Both the position numbers and the translations under genes were made by a program. Source: Flavobacterium sp. Sd200 (GTDB taxonomy: Bacteria; Bacteroidota; Bacteroidia; Flavobacteriales; Flavobacteriaceae). Taken from it: a DNA stretch of 64,000 nt. The notes under the pieces were generated by a model. It made no database searches. It had not been told where the DNA came from and worked only from the letters and a program-made list of their open reading frames with translations. The stretch's first letter is position 1; each line of letters starts with the position of its first letter. Where the stretch lies: the NCBI RefSeq assembly GCF_009826935.1, contig NZ_WUMN01000003.1, positions 496,001 through 560,000 of the forward strand, given 5' to 3'. Shown in pieces: positions 54,145 through 61,191 of the stretch.

Positions 54145-54933
54145 TTAATTTACGTTTACGGTTACAGGTAAATTAAAGTATATATCTAATGGAATGCCAC
54201 TTATTTTAGCAGGGCTTAATTTTGGTAATTTTCCGAAAACACGTTTAATTTCTTTGTGGAAATCTTCTGATCCGCCTGCAATTTTTCCAATCCCTATTTC
54301 TCCGTTTTTAGTTATTATAAACTCAACTAACATTTTTACCTGTCCGTATGGCGCATTTCGGGGGATACGGAATTTGTCGATTATTTTTTTATACATATTA
54401 GTGGTCATGCATTTTTGCTCACTGTCATACAAGCCCTCGCAACCCGGATATACCGGATACTCGTCATACTTTATATAATTTGGCTTTATATGCTTTTTGT
54501 GTAATTCGCCTTTTTCTGCAATGTGATAACCCTGCTCATTTTCGTCAAGAATAAAATCAAGGGTAACGAAATGAATATCGCGTGGTTCTTCTTCTGATTT
54601 ATCTTTGGGTATGAATGAAGGAAGATCATTGATATATTTTATAACAAGCTCTTTTAATGCTTCAATATCGCTTAAAAAACGGGTTTCAGTAGGGATAACT
54701 TTACCATTCCCGTCAACAATAAATATTGTTTGTACAACAAAATGCTGCTTGCCAGCAGTTTTCATGCTCTCAAACATGTCTTCGGTAATTAATCCGCGAA
54801 TTTCGGTTTCAAGTTTATCACGTGTGCATTTTTTTTGAAATTCAGCATTTTTACACTCAGGCAGATAGCTTACGTTTTGCGAATGCATGCATACGCCTGT
54901 TAACAATAACAGATAGCAAAATATTTTTTTCAT
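54145..54933 (-). CDS. Exported protein with TonB-C-like domains
   Basis: A 262-residue exported protein with signal peptide ending MHSQ. Two segments resemble TonB C-terminal folds: about 70-130 (VVQTIFIVDGNGKVIPTETRFL, ALKELVIKYINDLPSF) and about 185-262 (YGQVKMLVEFIITKNGEIG, IKRVFGKLPKLSPAKISG). No N-terminal membrane anchor or proline-rich linker is present, so it is not a true TonB. Four cysteines could form disulfides. It is AT-rich (about 20 of 60 bases G/C in the line from 54361) between core genes folA and thyA, suggesting a later insertion. Confidence 0.75.
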   Translation of the reverse strand: MKKIFCYLLLLTGVCMHSQNVSYLPECKNAEFQKKCTRDKLETEIRGLITEDMFESMKTAGKQHFVVQTIFIVDGNGKVIPTETRFLSDIEALKELVIKYINDLPSFIPKDKSEEEPRDIHFVTLDFILDENEQGYHIAEKGELHKKHIKPNYIKYDEYPVYPGCEGLYDSEQKCMTTNMYKKIIDKFRIPRNAPYGQVKMLVEFIITKNGEIGIGKIAGGSEDFHKEIKRVFGKLPKLSPAKISGIPLDIYFNLPVTVNVN

Positions 54934-54956
54934 TTGGTATTTTGTATGTAAAAGAA

Positions 54957-55781
54957 TTAAACCGCCACAGCCCCTTTAATATGCGGGTGCGGGTCGTAGT
55001 CTACCAAGGTAAAATCTTCAAATTTAAAGTCAAAAATGCTTTTAACCTCGGGGTTCAGTATCATTTTTGGCAGAGGCTTAGGCTCGCGGCTTAGTTGCAG
55101 TTCCAACTGCTCCATGTGGTTGTTGTATATGTGCGCATCGCCAAAGGTGTGTATAAAATCGCCGGGTGCATAGCCGCACACCTGCGCTATCATCATAGTT
55201 AGCAGAGCATAAGAGGCTATGTTAAACGGAACCCCTAAAAATATATCGGCACTGCGCTGGTATAACTGGCACGATAATTTGCCATCGCTCACATAAAACT
55301 GGAAAAAGGCATGGCAGGGAGGGAGTGCTACTTTACCATCGGCCACATTATCGGCAAACGACTGTGATGTATCCGGCAGCACACGCGGATTCCATGCGCT
55401 AACCAGCATGCGGCGGCTGTTAGGGTTGTTTTTAAGAGTGTCTATCAGCTCGGTTATCTGGTCAATTTCGCGGTTGTCCCAGTTGCGCCATTGTGCGCCA
55501 TATACAGGGCCAAGGTTGCCGTTTTCATCGGCCCACTCATCCCATATTTTTACACCGTTGTCGTTAAGGTATTTAATGTTGGTGTCGCCGTTTAAAAACC
55601 ACAACAGTTCATATATAATAGATTTTAAATGCAGTTTTTTTGTGGTAACCAGCGGGAAACCCTCGCTCAGGTCAAAACGCATCTGGTAGCCAAAAACGCT
55701 TTTTGTACCCGTGCCTGTACGGTCGCCTTTTTGCGCTCCCGTTTCTAAAACATGCTTTACAAGATCTAAGTATTGTTTCAT
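54957..55781 (-). CDS. thyA: Thymidylate synthase
   Basis: Makes dTMP from dUMP with methylenetetrahydrofolate; 274 residues. It has [34 protein letters not shown], the nucleophile cysteine in [30 protein letters not shown] and HIYNNHMEQ. It is on the same strand as folA, separated by two poorly characterised genes. Confidence 0.98.
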   Translation of the reverse strand: MKQYLDLVKHVLETGAQKGDRTGTGTKSVFGYQMRFDLSEGFPLVTTKKLHLKSIIYELLWFLNGDTNIKYLNDNGVKIWDEWADENGNLGPVYGAQWRNWDNREIDQITELIDTLKNNPNSRRMLVSAWNPRVLPDTSQSFADNVADGKVALPPCHAFFQFYVSDGKLSCQLYQRSADIFLGVPFNIASYALLTMMIAQVCGYAPGDFIHTFGDAHIYNNHMEQLELQLSREPKPLPKMILNPEVKSIFDFKFEDFTLVDYDPHPHIKGAVAV

Positions 55782-55934
55782 TTAATTTGAAAATTGGGTA
55801 ATTTGAAGATTGGAAAATACACTTTACAATCCGGTAAAGCCGGATGAATAAAAGTATTTGCAAGGTAAAAAATAACGAAGCATTATAAACAAAACGCGTT
55901 CTGTTTTTATACTTAAGTTATTGACAATAAAATA

Positions 55935-56531
55935 TTATTTTACTTCTTCGAGCAAAACACTGAAATCTCCACCTGTTGTATTTCTTACGTGTGTCTTAAT
56001 GAAAAATATGTCAAATGTATATGCGATTTTGTTAATATCCTGATTATTGGAAAACACAACCAATCTGGTATTGTCGCCTTGATTTTTAAAGATGTATGAT
56101 TCAAAAAATACCAGTCTGTCTGTTGCGTCGTAGCTACCTTTGTTCGGCTCCCATCTTAACGGTTCAGAACCGTTGAATATTTGTATAACCGGCTGAAAAA
56201 TTTGTTTAGTGAAACCAAAACAATTGCAATAACCTTTGACGGTTATTCTGTAGGTAGTGTTTGGCCTTGTATCTAAATAAAACAATCTGAAATTAGAGAG
56301 TATATTAAGGCTTCCTCCAAATACCGAAACTGAATCTGTTAGTGAAAGTTTGTACTTTTTTTCTATTCCTGGTATAATAATATCAGAAGGATCCAATTCG
56401 GCAAGTTGTGACTGATTGACAATTTCACGCTTTTTGAGCATTGCATAGGCAACATCCGGAGCCAGTTTTTTAGAGCAGCCTGTAAAAAGTGAAATAGCCA
56501 GCAGGATAGTGGCTAATATCGGAAATTTCAT
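55935..56531 (-). CDS. Unrecognised lipoprotein
   Basis: A 198-residue lipoprotein; signal ends SLFTGC, followed by SKKLAPDV, which lacks an acidic export signal, so it should face the periplasm. The mature part is mostly beta with RPNTTYRITVKGYCNCFGF and FDIFFIKTHVRNTTGGDFS. I recognise no family. It starts 3 bp after the bifunctional-nuclease stop codon, so the two are probably co-transcribed. Confidence 0.72.
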   Translation of the reverse strand: MKFPILATILLAISLFTGCSKKLAPDVAYAMLKKREIVNQSQLAELDPSDIIIPGIEKKYKLSLTDSVSVFGGSLNILSNFRLFYLDTRPNTTYRITVKGYCNCFGFTKQIFQPVIQIFNGSEPLRWEPNKGSYDATDRLVFFESYIFKNQGDNTRLVVFSNNQDINKIAYTFDIFFIKTHVRNTTGGDFSVLLEEVK

Positions 56532-56534
56532 TTG

Positions 56535-57158
56535 TTAACTCTCCCTCTTAGATATTTCGTCTCTAATTTTAGCGGCCTTTTCGTAGTCTTCGTTCTGTAC
56601 AGCATTTTCCAATTGTTCGTGCAACTCCTGTAGGTTATATTGCGAATATCCTTCGCCCGATACTGACGCTTCGGCACCAAAGGTTTGCGGTGCAGAAAGT
56701 ACATCGTCATCGCTGCCAATACCTTCTTCGCCCTGTTCAGGATTAATCTTTAGGTAAATACCTGCTTTGTCAAGTATGTTTTTGTAAGTAAAAATAGGAG
56801 CATTAAAACGCAGTGCAAGTGCAATGGCATCGCTGGTGCGGGCATCTATAATTTCTTCAATACGGTCGCGCTCGCAGATAATGCTCGAAAAAAACACACC
56901 GTCTACCAGTTTATGAATAATTACCTGTTTTACAACAATATCAAAACGGTCGGCAAAATTTTTAAAAAGGTCGTGGGTAAGTGGCCTTGGCGGTTTTATT
57001 TCTTTTTCTAATGCAATGGCAATAGATTGGGCTTCAAAGGCTCCTATAACGATAGGTAATTTTCGTTCGCCATCTACTTCATTAAGTATAAGGGCATACG
57101 CTCCGTTTTGTGTCTGGCTGTACGAAATTCCCTTAATATTTAGTTTTACTAAGCTCAT
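56535..57158 (-). CDS. Bifunctional nuclease family protein with UVR motif
   Basis: A 207-residue cytoplasmic protein. The N-terminal BFN (DUF151) domain includes NGAYALILNEVDGERKLPIVIG and PPRPLTHDLFKN, and the acidic DARTSDAIALALRFNAPIF. The C-terminal UvrB/UvrC-like helix pair reads LQELHEQLENAVQNEDYEKA. I chose the ATG at 57158 (MSLVKLNIKGISYSQ), which matches the family N-terminus; the frame extends 13 codons further. Nuclease activity is reported for plant members only. Confidence 0.9.
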   Translation of the reverse strand: MSLVKLNIKGISYSQTQNGAYALILNEVDGERKLPIVIGAFEAQSIAIALEKEIKPPRPLTHDLFKNFADRFDIVVKQVIIHKLVDGVFFSSIICERDRIEEIIDARTSDAIALALRFNAPIFTYKNILDKAGIYLKINPEQGEEGIGSDDDVLSAPQTFGAEASVSGEGYSQYNLQELHEQLENAVQNEDYEKAAKIRDEISKRES

Positions 57159-57177
57159 GTTGGTGTTTACTGAATAC

Positions 57178-57231
57178 AAAAAAAGGCTATCGGGCAAAGA
57201 TATAACTATCCTTTAGCCGATAGCCCTTTTA
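57178..57231 (-). terminator. Terminator after etfA
   Basis: GGCTATCGG (57185-57193) and CCGATAGCC (57217-57225) pair perfectly with a 23-nt loop and run into seven T on the minus strand. It lies 22-75 bp downstream of the etfA stop codon and insulates the bifunctional-nuclease gene. Confidence 0.78.
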
Positions 57232-57252
57232 TGGGCACAATTTAAAAATAAA

Positions 57253-58221
57253 TTATGAGTTCTGTGCCTTAAAGGCTTTTATTTTTTCGGTTAGTTTCGG
57301 TACTATCTCAAATGCATCGCCCACAACACCATAGTCGGCTACTTTAAAGAAAGGTGCGTCGGCATCAGAGTTTATAACCAGTTTTACCTTGCTGCTGTTT
57401 ATACCTGCAATGTGCTGTATAGCTCCCGATATACCTATGGCGACATAAAGATTTGAGGCTACAGGTTTACCGGTTTGTCCCACGTGTTCACTGTGAGGCC
57501 TCCAGCCAAGGTCTGATACGGGTTTAGAACAGGCTGTTGCTGCGCCAAGGGCAGCGGCAAGGTCTTCCAGTATTCCCCAGTTTTCAGGGCCTTTAAGTCC
57601 GCGACCGCCAGATACTACAATTTCAGCATCGGCAATGGTTACTTTCCCGGTTACTTTTTCTGATGATTCTACTTTAATCGTAAAGTCGCTGTCGTTTAAA
57701 GACGGTGTAAAATCTTCCTGCGCAAGGTTTGAAGCCGACTCGATCAAGCCAAATGAGTTTTTACCAATGGCAAGCACTTTAACATCGGTGGTAATTTCGG
57801 TTACAGTAAACGCTTTGTTAGAAAATGCATGCCTTTTTACCTGTAGCGGAGAAATGCTTTGCGGCAGTCCAACCACATTGCTTGCGAAACCTGCCTCAAG
57901 GCCAACGGCTACAAGCGGGGCAATGTAAAGGCTGTCTGTATTCGATGAAAACAATACAAACTTAGCCGATTCTTTAGCGGCTGCCTGTTTAATAACATCG
58001 GCATAAGCCTTTGCGTTGAACGATTTTAGTTTATCGATATTAACGTTAAGTGATTTATCTACACCATAAGCCGCAAGGGCTGAGGTATCACTCACGTTAA
58101 TGGTTACGGCGGTAACAGTTGTACCAGTCTCAGCTGCTATTTTCTTTGCGTATGAAGCAAGCTCAAACGCTGTTTTTTTAAATTTACCTTCTGCTGATTC
58201 AGCGTATATTAGGATTGACAT
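57253..58221 (-). CDS. etfA: Electron transfer flavoprotein subunit alpha
   Basis: FAD-binding subunit of ETF, which takes electrons from acyl-CoA dehydrogenases. It is 322 residues long. The FAD-binding C-terminal half has VVSGGRGLKGPENWGILEDLA, ACSKPVSDLGWRPHSEHVGQTG and YVAIGISGAIQHIAGI. It lies 97 bp downstream of etfB on the same strand with a short tandem repeat between. The last residues (VVGDAFEIVPKLTEKI) fit the family. Confidence 0.97.
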   Translation of the reverse strand: MSILIYAESAEGKFKKTAFELASYAKKIAAETGTTVTAVTINVSDTSALAAYGVDKSLNVNIDKLKSFNAKAYADVIKQAAAKESAKFVLFSSNTDSLYIAPLVAVGLEAGFASNVVGLPQSISPLQVKRHAFSNKAFTVTEITTDVKVLAIGKNSFGLIESASNLAQEDFTPSLNDSDFTIKVESSEKVTGKVTIADAEIVVSGGRGLKGPENWGILEDLAAALGAATACSKPVSDLGWRPHSEHVGQTGKPVASNLYVAIGISGAIQHIAGINSSKVKLVINSDADAPFFKVADYGVVGDAFEIVPKLTEKIKAFKAQNS

Positions 58222-58232
58222 TTTTTCAGATT

Positions 58233-58264
58233 TTTGTTAATTTGTTAATTTGTTGATTTGTTAA
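58233..58264. repeat. Four tandem copies of an 8-bp word between etfB and etfA
   Basis: TTTGTTAA, TTTGTTAA, TTTGTTGA, TTTGTTAA in direct succession. The word sits inside the etfBA intergenic space, 12 bp before the etfA start (minus strand). Length variation by slippage is possible. Confidence 0.75.
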
Positions 58265-58318
58265 TTTGAAAGTTGTTGCGGTCAGATAACCGAATGATCA
58301 AATAACCAAATCGACTCT

Positions 58319-59065
58319 TTAAATTACTTTAGCCTCATTATGTAATAAACTTACAAGCTCATCAAGGTTGTCGTGGCTAATAAGTTTTACTGCTTGCTTA
58401 GGAGCAGGTTTTTCAAACTTTACAGCTTTAGTGGTTGCATTTGCAGCTACGGGCTCTAAAATGGTAAGTGCTTTTGTGCGTGCCTGCATAATGCCGCGCA
58501 TGTTAGGTATTCTTAGGTCTTTTTCTTCCACAAGGCCTTTTTGTCCGGCAATAACCAGTGGCAATTTAGTGCTAAGGGTTTCTTTACCGCCGTCTATCTC
58601 GCGAACTGCAGTAACATCGCTGCCATTTACATCGATTTTAATACATCCGTTTACAAAATCATATCCGGCAAGTCCGGCAAGCATGCCGGGAACCATTCCT
58701 CCGTTGTAGTCTAACGATTCTTTTCCGGCAATCACAAGGTCATAGCCTCCGGTTTTAACTACTTCGGCAAGTTGTTTTGCAACAAAAAAGCCATCGGTAG
58801 GGGTGGCGTTTACTCTAATTGCCTCATCGGCACCAATGGCAAGGGCTTTGCGCAGGGTAGCTTCCGCATCTGGGCCGCCCACGTTAACAACGGTTACCGT
58901 TGCTCCGGCCTGCTCTTTAAACCAAATGGCACGTGTAAGGCCAAACTCGTCGTTGGGGTTAATTACAAACTGTACTCCATTGGTGTCGAACTCTGTATCG
59001 CCGTTGGTAAAGTTAATTTTAGCCGTAGTATCCGGTACATGGCTTATGCAGACTAATATTTTCAT
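58319..59065 (-). CDS. etfB: Electron transfer flavoprotein subunit beta
   Basis: AMP-binding subunit of ETF, 248 residues. It has the N-terminal ILVCISHVPDTTAKI, INPNDEFGLTRAIWFKEQ and VIAGKESLDYNGGMVPGMLAGL, and the ETF-beta signature VVREIDGG-like segment TAVREIDGGKETLSTKLP. It heads etfB-etfA and is transcribed divergently from pdhB; the intervening region contains the tlpA cassette. Confidence 0.97.
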   Translation of the reverse strand: MKILVCISHVPDTTAKINFTNGDTEFDTNGVQFVINPNDEFGLTRAIWFKEQAGATVTVVNVGGPDAEATLRKALAIGADEAIRVNATPTDGFFVAKQLAEVVKTGGYDLVIAGKESLDYNGGMVPGMLAGLAGYDFVNGCIKIDVNGSDVTAVREIDGGKETLSTKLPLVIAGQKGLVEEKDLRIPNMRGIMQARTKALTILEPVAANATTKAVKFEKPAPKQAVKLISHDNLDELVSLLHNEAKVI

Positions 59066-59180
59066 TATTATAAGTTTATATAAGGTTTGATATCGATATA
59101 GCGAAGTTAACGAATTTATCCGAATAAAAAACTATGCATGCATATTAAATGCGCTTTTTTGAAAATTTTAATCGTTAAAA

Positions 59181-59263
59181 TAAAATTACGGTAATAATAA
59201 TTGCTTTAAATGAGTTTAATTGAGAATATTATTGTGATTTGGCATTTTTGAGAAAAAGAAGAT
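59181..59263. repeat. Direct repeat copy 1, downstream of the TlpA-like gene
   Basis: About 83 bp aligning to 59895-59976 with roughly ten differences and two single-base gaps; the core AATAATAATTGCTTTAAATG is identical. It ends exactly at the stop codon of the TlpA-like gene. Offset between copies is 714 bp. No coding capacity. Confidence 0.85.
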
Positions 59264-59743
59264 CTAATTTTTATTTTCAGGCTCTGTTTGGAGATATTTA
59301 TCGATTTCAACCTCCAGTTCTTTTGTGCTGGGGCGCGGGGCATTGGCATTGGCAAGGTTACCGTTCTTGTCAAAAATTACATATCGTGGTATAGATGATA
59401 AATATAGTGACCTTGACAGGTCTGTTTTTATTATATCTGAAGACATATAGGAATACGTAGAGTTTTCAATGCCTTCTTTATCTGAAGCTTTTTTCCATTT
59501 TTCAATATCTATATCTAAAGAGATAAATACAAAAGTGATTTCCGAGTTTTGATACTTTTTCATTAATGAGTGCATTGCTGGCATTTCTTTCAGGCATGGT
59601 TTACACCAGCTTGCCCAGTAATCTAAAACAACAACTTTACCTTTATTTTGGGCTACTATTTCGTCAAGTGTCTTTTTGGTAGTAGTTTGTGCAAAAGAGA
59701 GATTTGGTATTAAAGCTAATATTAGAAGTAAGCGTATTAACAT
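59264..59743 (-). CDS. TlpA-like periplasmic thioredoxin
   Basis: A 159-residue exported thiol-disulfide protein. The signal peptide ends NLSFAQ. The thioredoxin-fold domain has VVLDYWASWCKPCLKEMPA (active site WCKPC) and a cis-proline region SSIPRYVIFDKNG. It should reduce or scan disulfides in the periplasm. It is AT-rich (16 G/C in the 60 bp from 59461, against 34 in the 60 bp from 58801 in etfB). It lies in a block bounded by an 83-bp direct repeat, so it looks inserted into the etfB-pdhB divergent region. Confidence 0.9.
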   Translation of the reverse strand: MLIRLLLILALIPNLSFAQTTTKKTLDEIVAQNKGKVVVLDYWASWCKPCLKEMPAMHSLMKKYQNSEITFVFISLDIDIEKWKKASDKEGIENSTYSYMSSDIIKTDLSRSLYLSSIPRYVIFDKNGNLANANAPRPSTKELEVEIDKYLQTEPENKN

Positions 59744-60056
59744 TGTGTAACAATTAGTAGTTTATGTAGTGTTTATTTGGTTTTTTTTCGTGAAAGAATT
59801 TGCACTAAAATAAGATAATTAATAGTGCTGTATTTGAAGAATGGTGTTCGGGGGATTTAAAAATGTATATATTTCAGTGATTTAGGTGTTGAAATGAAAT
59901 TACAGCAATAATAATTGCTTTAAATGAATTTAATTGAGAATATTGTTATGATTTAGCGTTTTGAGACAAAAGACGATTTATTTGACGTGTAAGGCGTTAA
60001 TAATGACTTAAAATTTTTATTTTTGCCATTCATTTAATACTTCGAAACATAATTAC
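59744..60056. other. Intergenic region before pdhB, containing direct repeat copy 2
   Basis: 313 bp without a gene. Copy 2 of the direct repeat is at 59895-59976. A -7-type box TATTTTTG at 60018-60025 lies 31 bp before the pdhB ATG; no good -33 TTTG stands at the right distance (one at 59981 is 33 bp away). The stretch 59744-59894 belongs to the cassette and holds nothing else I can identify. Confidence 0.65.
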
Positions 60057-61040
60057 ATGAGAACAATACAATTTAGGGAAGCTGTGTGCGAAGCCATGAG
60101 CGAAGAAATGCGCCGTGACGAAGCTATATATTTAATGGGCGAAGAAGTTGCAGAATACAACGGAGCCTATAAAGCCTCTAAAGGCATGCTTGATGAGTTT
60201 GGTCCGAAAAGGGTTATTGACACTCCTATTGCCGAGCTTGGTTTTGCAGGTATAGCTGTAGGTAGTGCCATGAACGGCAACAGGCCTATTGTAGAATTTA
60301 TGACATTTAACTTTGCCCTTGTGGGTATAGACCAAATAATAAACAACGCTGCAAAAATCCGCCAGATGAGTGCAGGCCAGTTTAACTGCCCTATCGTTTT
60401 CCGTGGTCCTACGGCTTCTGCCGGACAGCTTGGAGCAACACACTCTCAGGCTTTCGAGAACTGGTATGCTAATATACCGGGACTTAAAGTTGTTGTGCCG
60501 TCTAACGTTTATGACTGTAAAGGTTTGCTAAAATCGGCTATCCGTGATAACGACCCTGTAATCTTCATGGAGTCTGAACAAATGTATGGAGACAAAGGTG
60601 AGGTGCCTGAAGGAGAATACACAATTCCCCTTGGTGTTGCCGATGTTAAGCGTGAAGGTACTGATGTTACTATAGTATCTTTTGGTAAAATTATCAAAGA
60701 AGCGTTTATTGCTGCCGAAGAGCTTGCTAAAGACGGTATAAGCTGCGAAATTATCGACCTTAGAACGGTACGTCCGTTGGATCATGATACTATCCTGGCT
60801 TCGGTTAAAAAAACAAACAGGCTTGTAATACTTGAAGAGGCTTGGCCTTTTGGAAGTATATCGTCTGAAATTACTTATATTGTTCAGGAAAGAGCATTTG
60901 ATTTCCTTGATGCTCCTATACAAAGAATAACAACTGCCGATACTCCTGCGCCATACTCTCCGGCTCTTTTAAAAGAGTGGTTACCTAATGCAGGCGACGT
61001 GGTTAAAGCCGTTAAAAAAGTTATGTATAAACAATATTAA
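60057..61040 (+). CDS. pdhB: Pyruvate dehydrogenase E1 component, beta subunit
   Basis: Thiamine-diphosphate enzyme subunit that converts pyruvate to acetyl groups for lipoate on E2. It is 327 residues long. It has the cofactor-contacting glutamate region MGEEVAEYNGAYKASKGM, FDTPIAELGFAGIAVGSAM-like IDTPIAELGFAG, FRGPTASAGQLGATHSQ, and the C-terminal DLRTVRPLDHDTI and LEEAWPFGSISSEI. The alpha subunit and E2 are elsewhere. A branched-chain dehydrogenase beta subunit is less likely given the EYNGAYK segment. Confidence 0.94.
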   Translation: MRTIQFREAVCEAMSEEMRRDEAIYLMGEEVAEYNGAYKASKGMLDEFGPKRVIDTPIAELGFAGIAVGSAMNGNRPIVEFMTFNFALVGIDQIINNAAKIRQMSAGQFNCPIVFRGPTASAGQLGATHSQAFENWYANIPGLKVVVPSNVYDCKGLLKSAIRDNDPVIFMESEQMYGDKGEVPEGEYTIPLGVADVKREGTDVTIVSFGKIIKEAFIAAEELAKDGISCEIIDLRTVRPLDHDTILASVKKTNRLVILEEAWPFGSISSEITYIVQERAFDFLDAPIQRITTADTPAPYSPALLKEWLPNAGDVVKAVKKVMYKQY

Positions 61041-61048
61041 TTTGAAGA

Positions 61049-61078
61049 TTTGAAAATGCCGGTTGTACTATATCTTTG
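61049..61078 (+). promoter_or_regulatory. Promoter of the DUF5686 gene
   Basis: TTTG at 61049-61052, an 18-bp spacer, and TATCTTTG at 61071-61078 match the Bacteroidota consensus. The start point would be near 61085, giving a leader of about 107 nt that includes the 61148 hairpin. Confidence 0.65.
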
Positions 61079-61147
61079 TATATTGAAACAACCTGTATTT
61101 TCAAATTGAGACCTCTTTAAATCTTCAAATTATTACCATATATTTGA

Positions 61148-61181
61148 AACTTCATCATACTAAATGATGAAGTTTTTTGTT
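61148..61181 (+). terminator. Terminator-like hairpin in the DUF5686 leader
   Basis: AACTTCATCAT (61148-61158) and AATGATGAAGTT (61163-61174) form a stem with a short loop, followed by TTTTTTGTTT. It lies 18 bp before the DUF5686 ATG. It can terminate pdhB read-through or act as an attenuator on the promoter at 61049. A separate 14-bp inverted repeat (61038-61051 with 61119-61132) encloses that promoter. Confidence 0.7.
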
Positions 61182-61191
61182 TATAGCCTTT

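Noticed and set aside
58233..58264. 8-bp tandem repeat as a phase-variation switch
   Set aside because: Only four short copies, intergenic, and not placed in a promoter spacer or reading frame that I can define.
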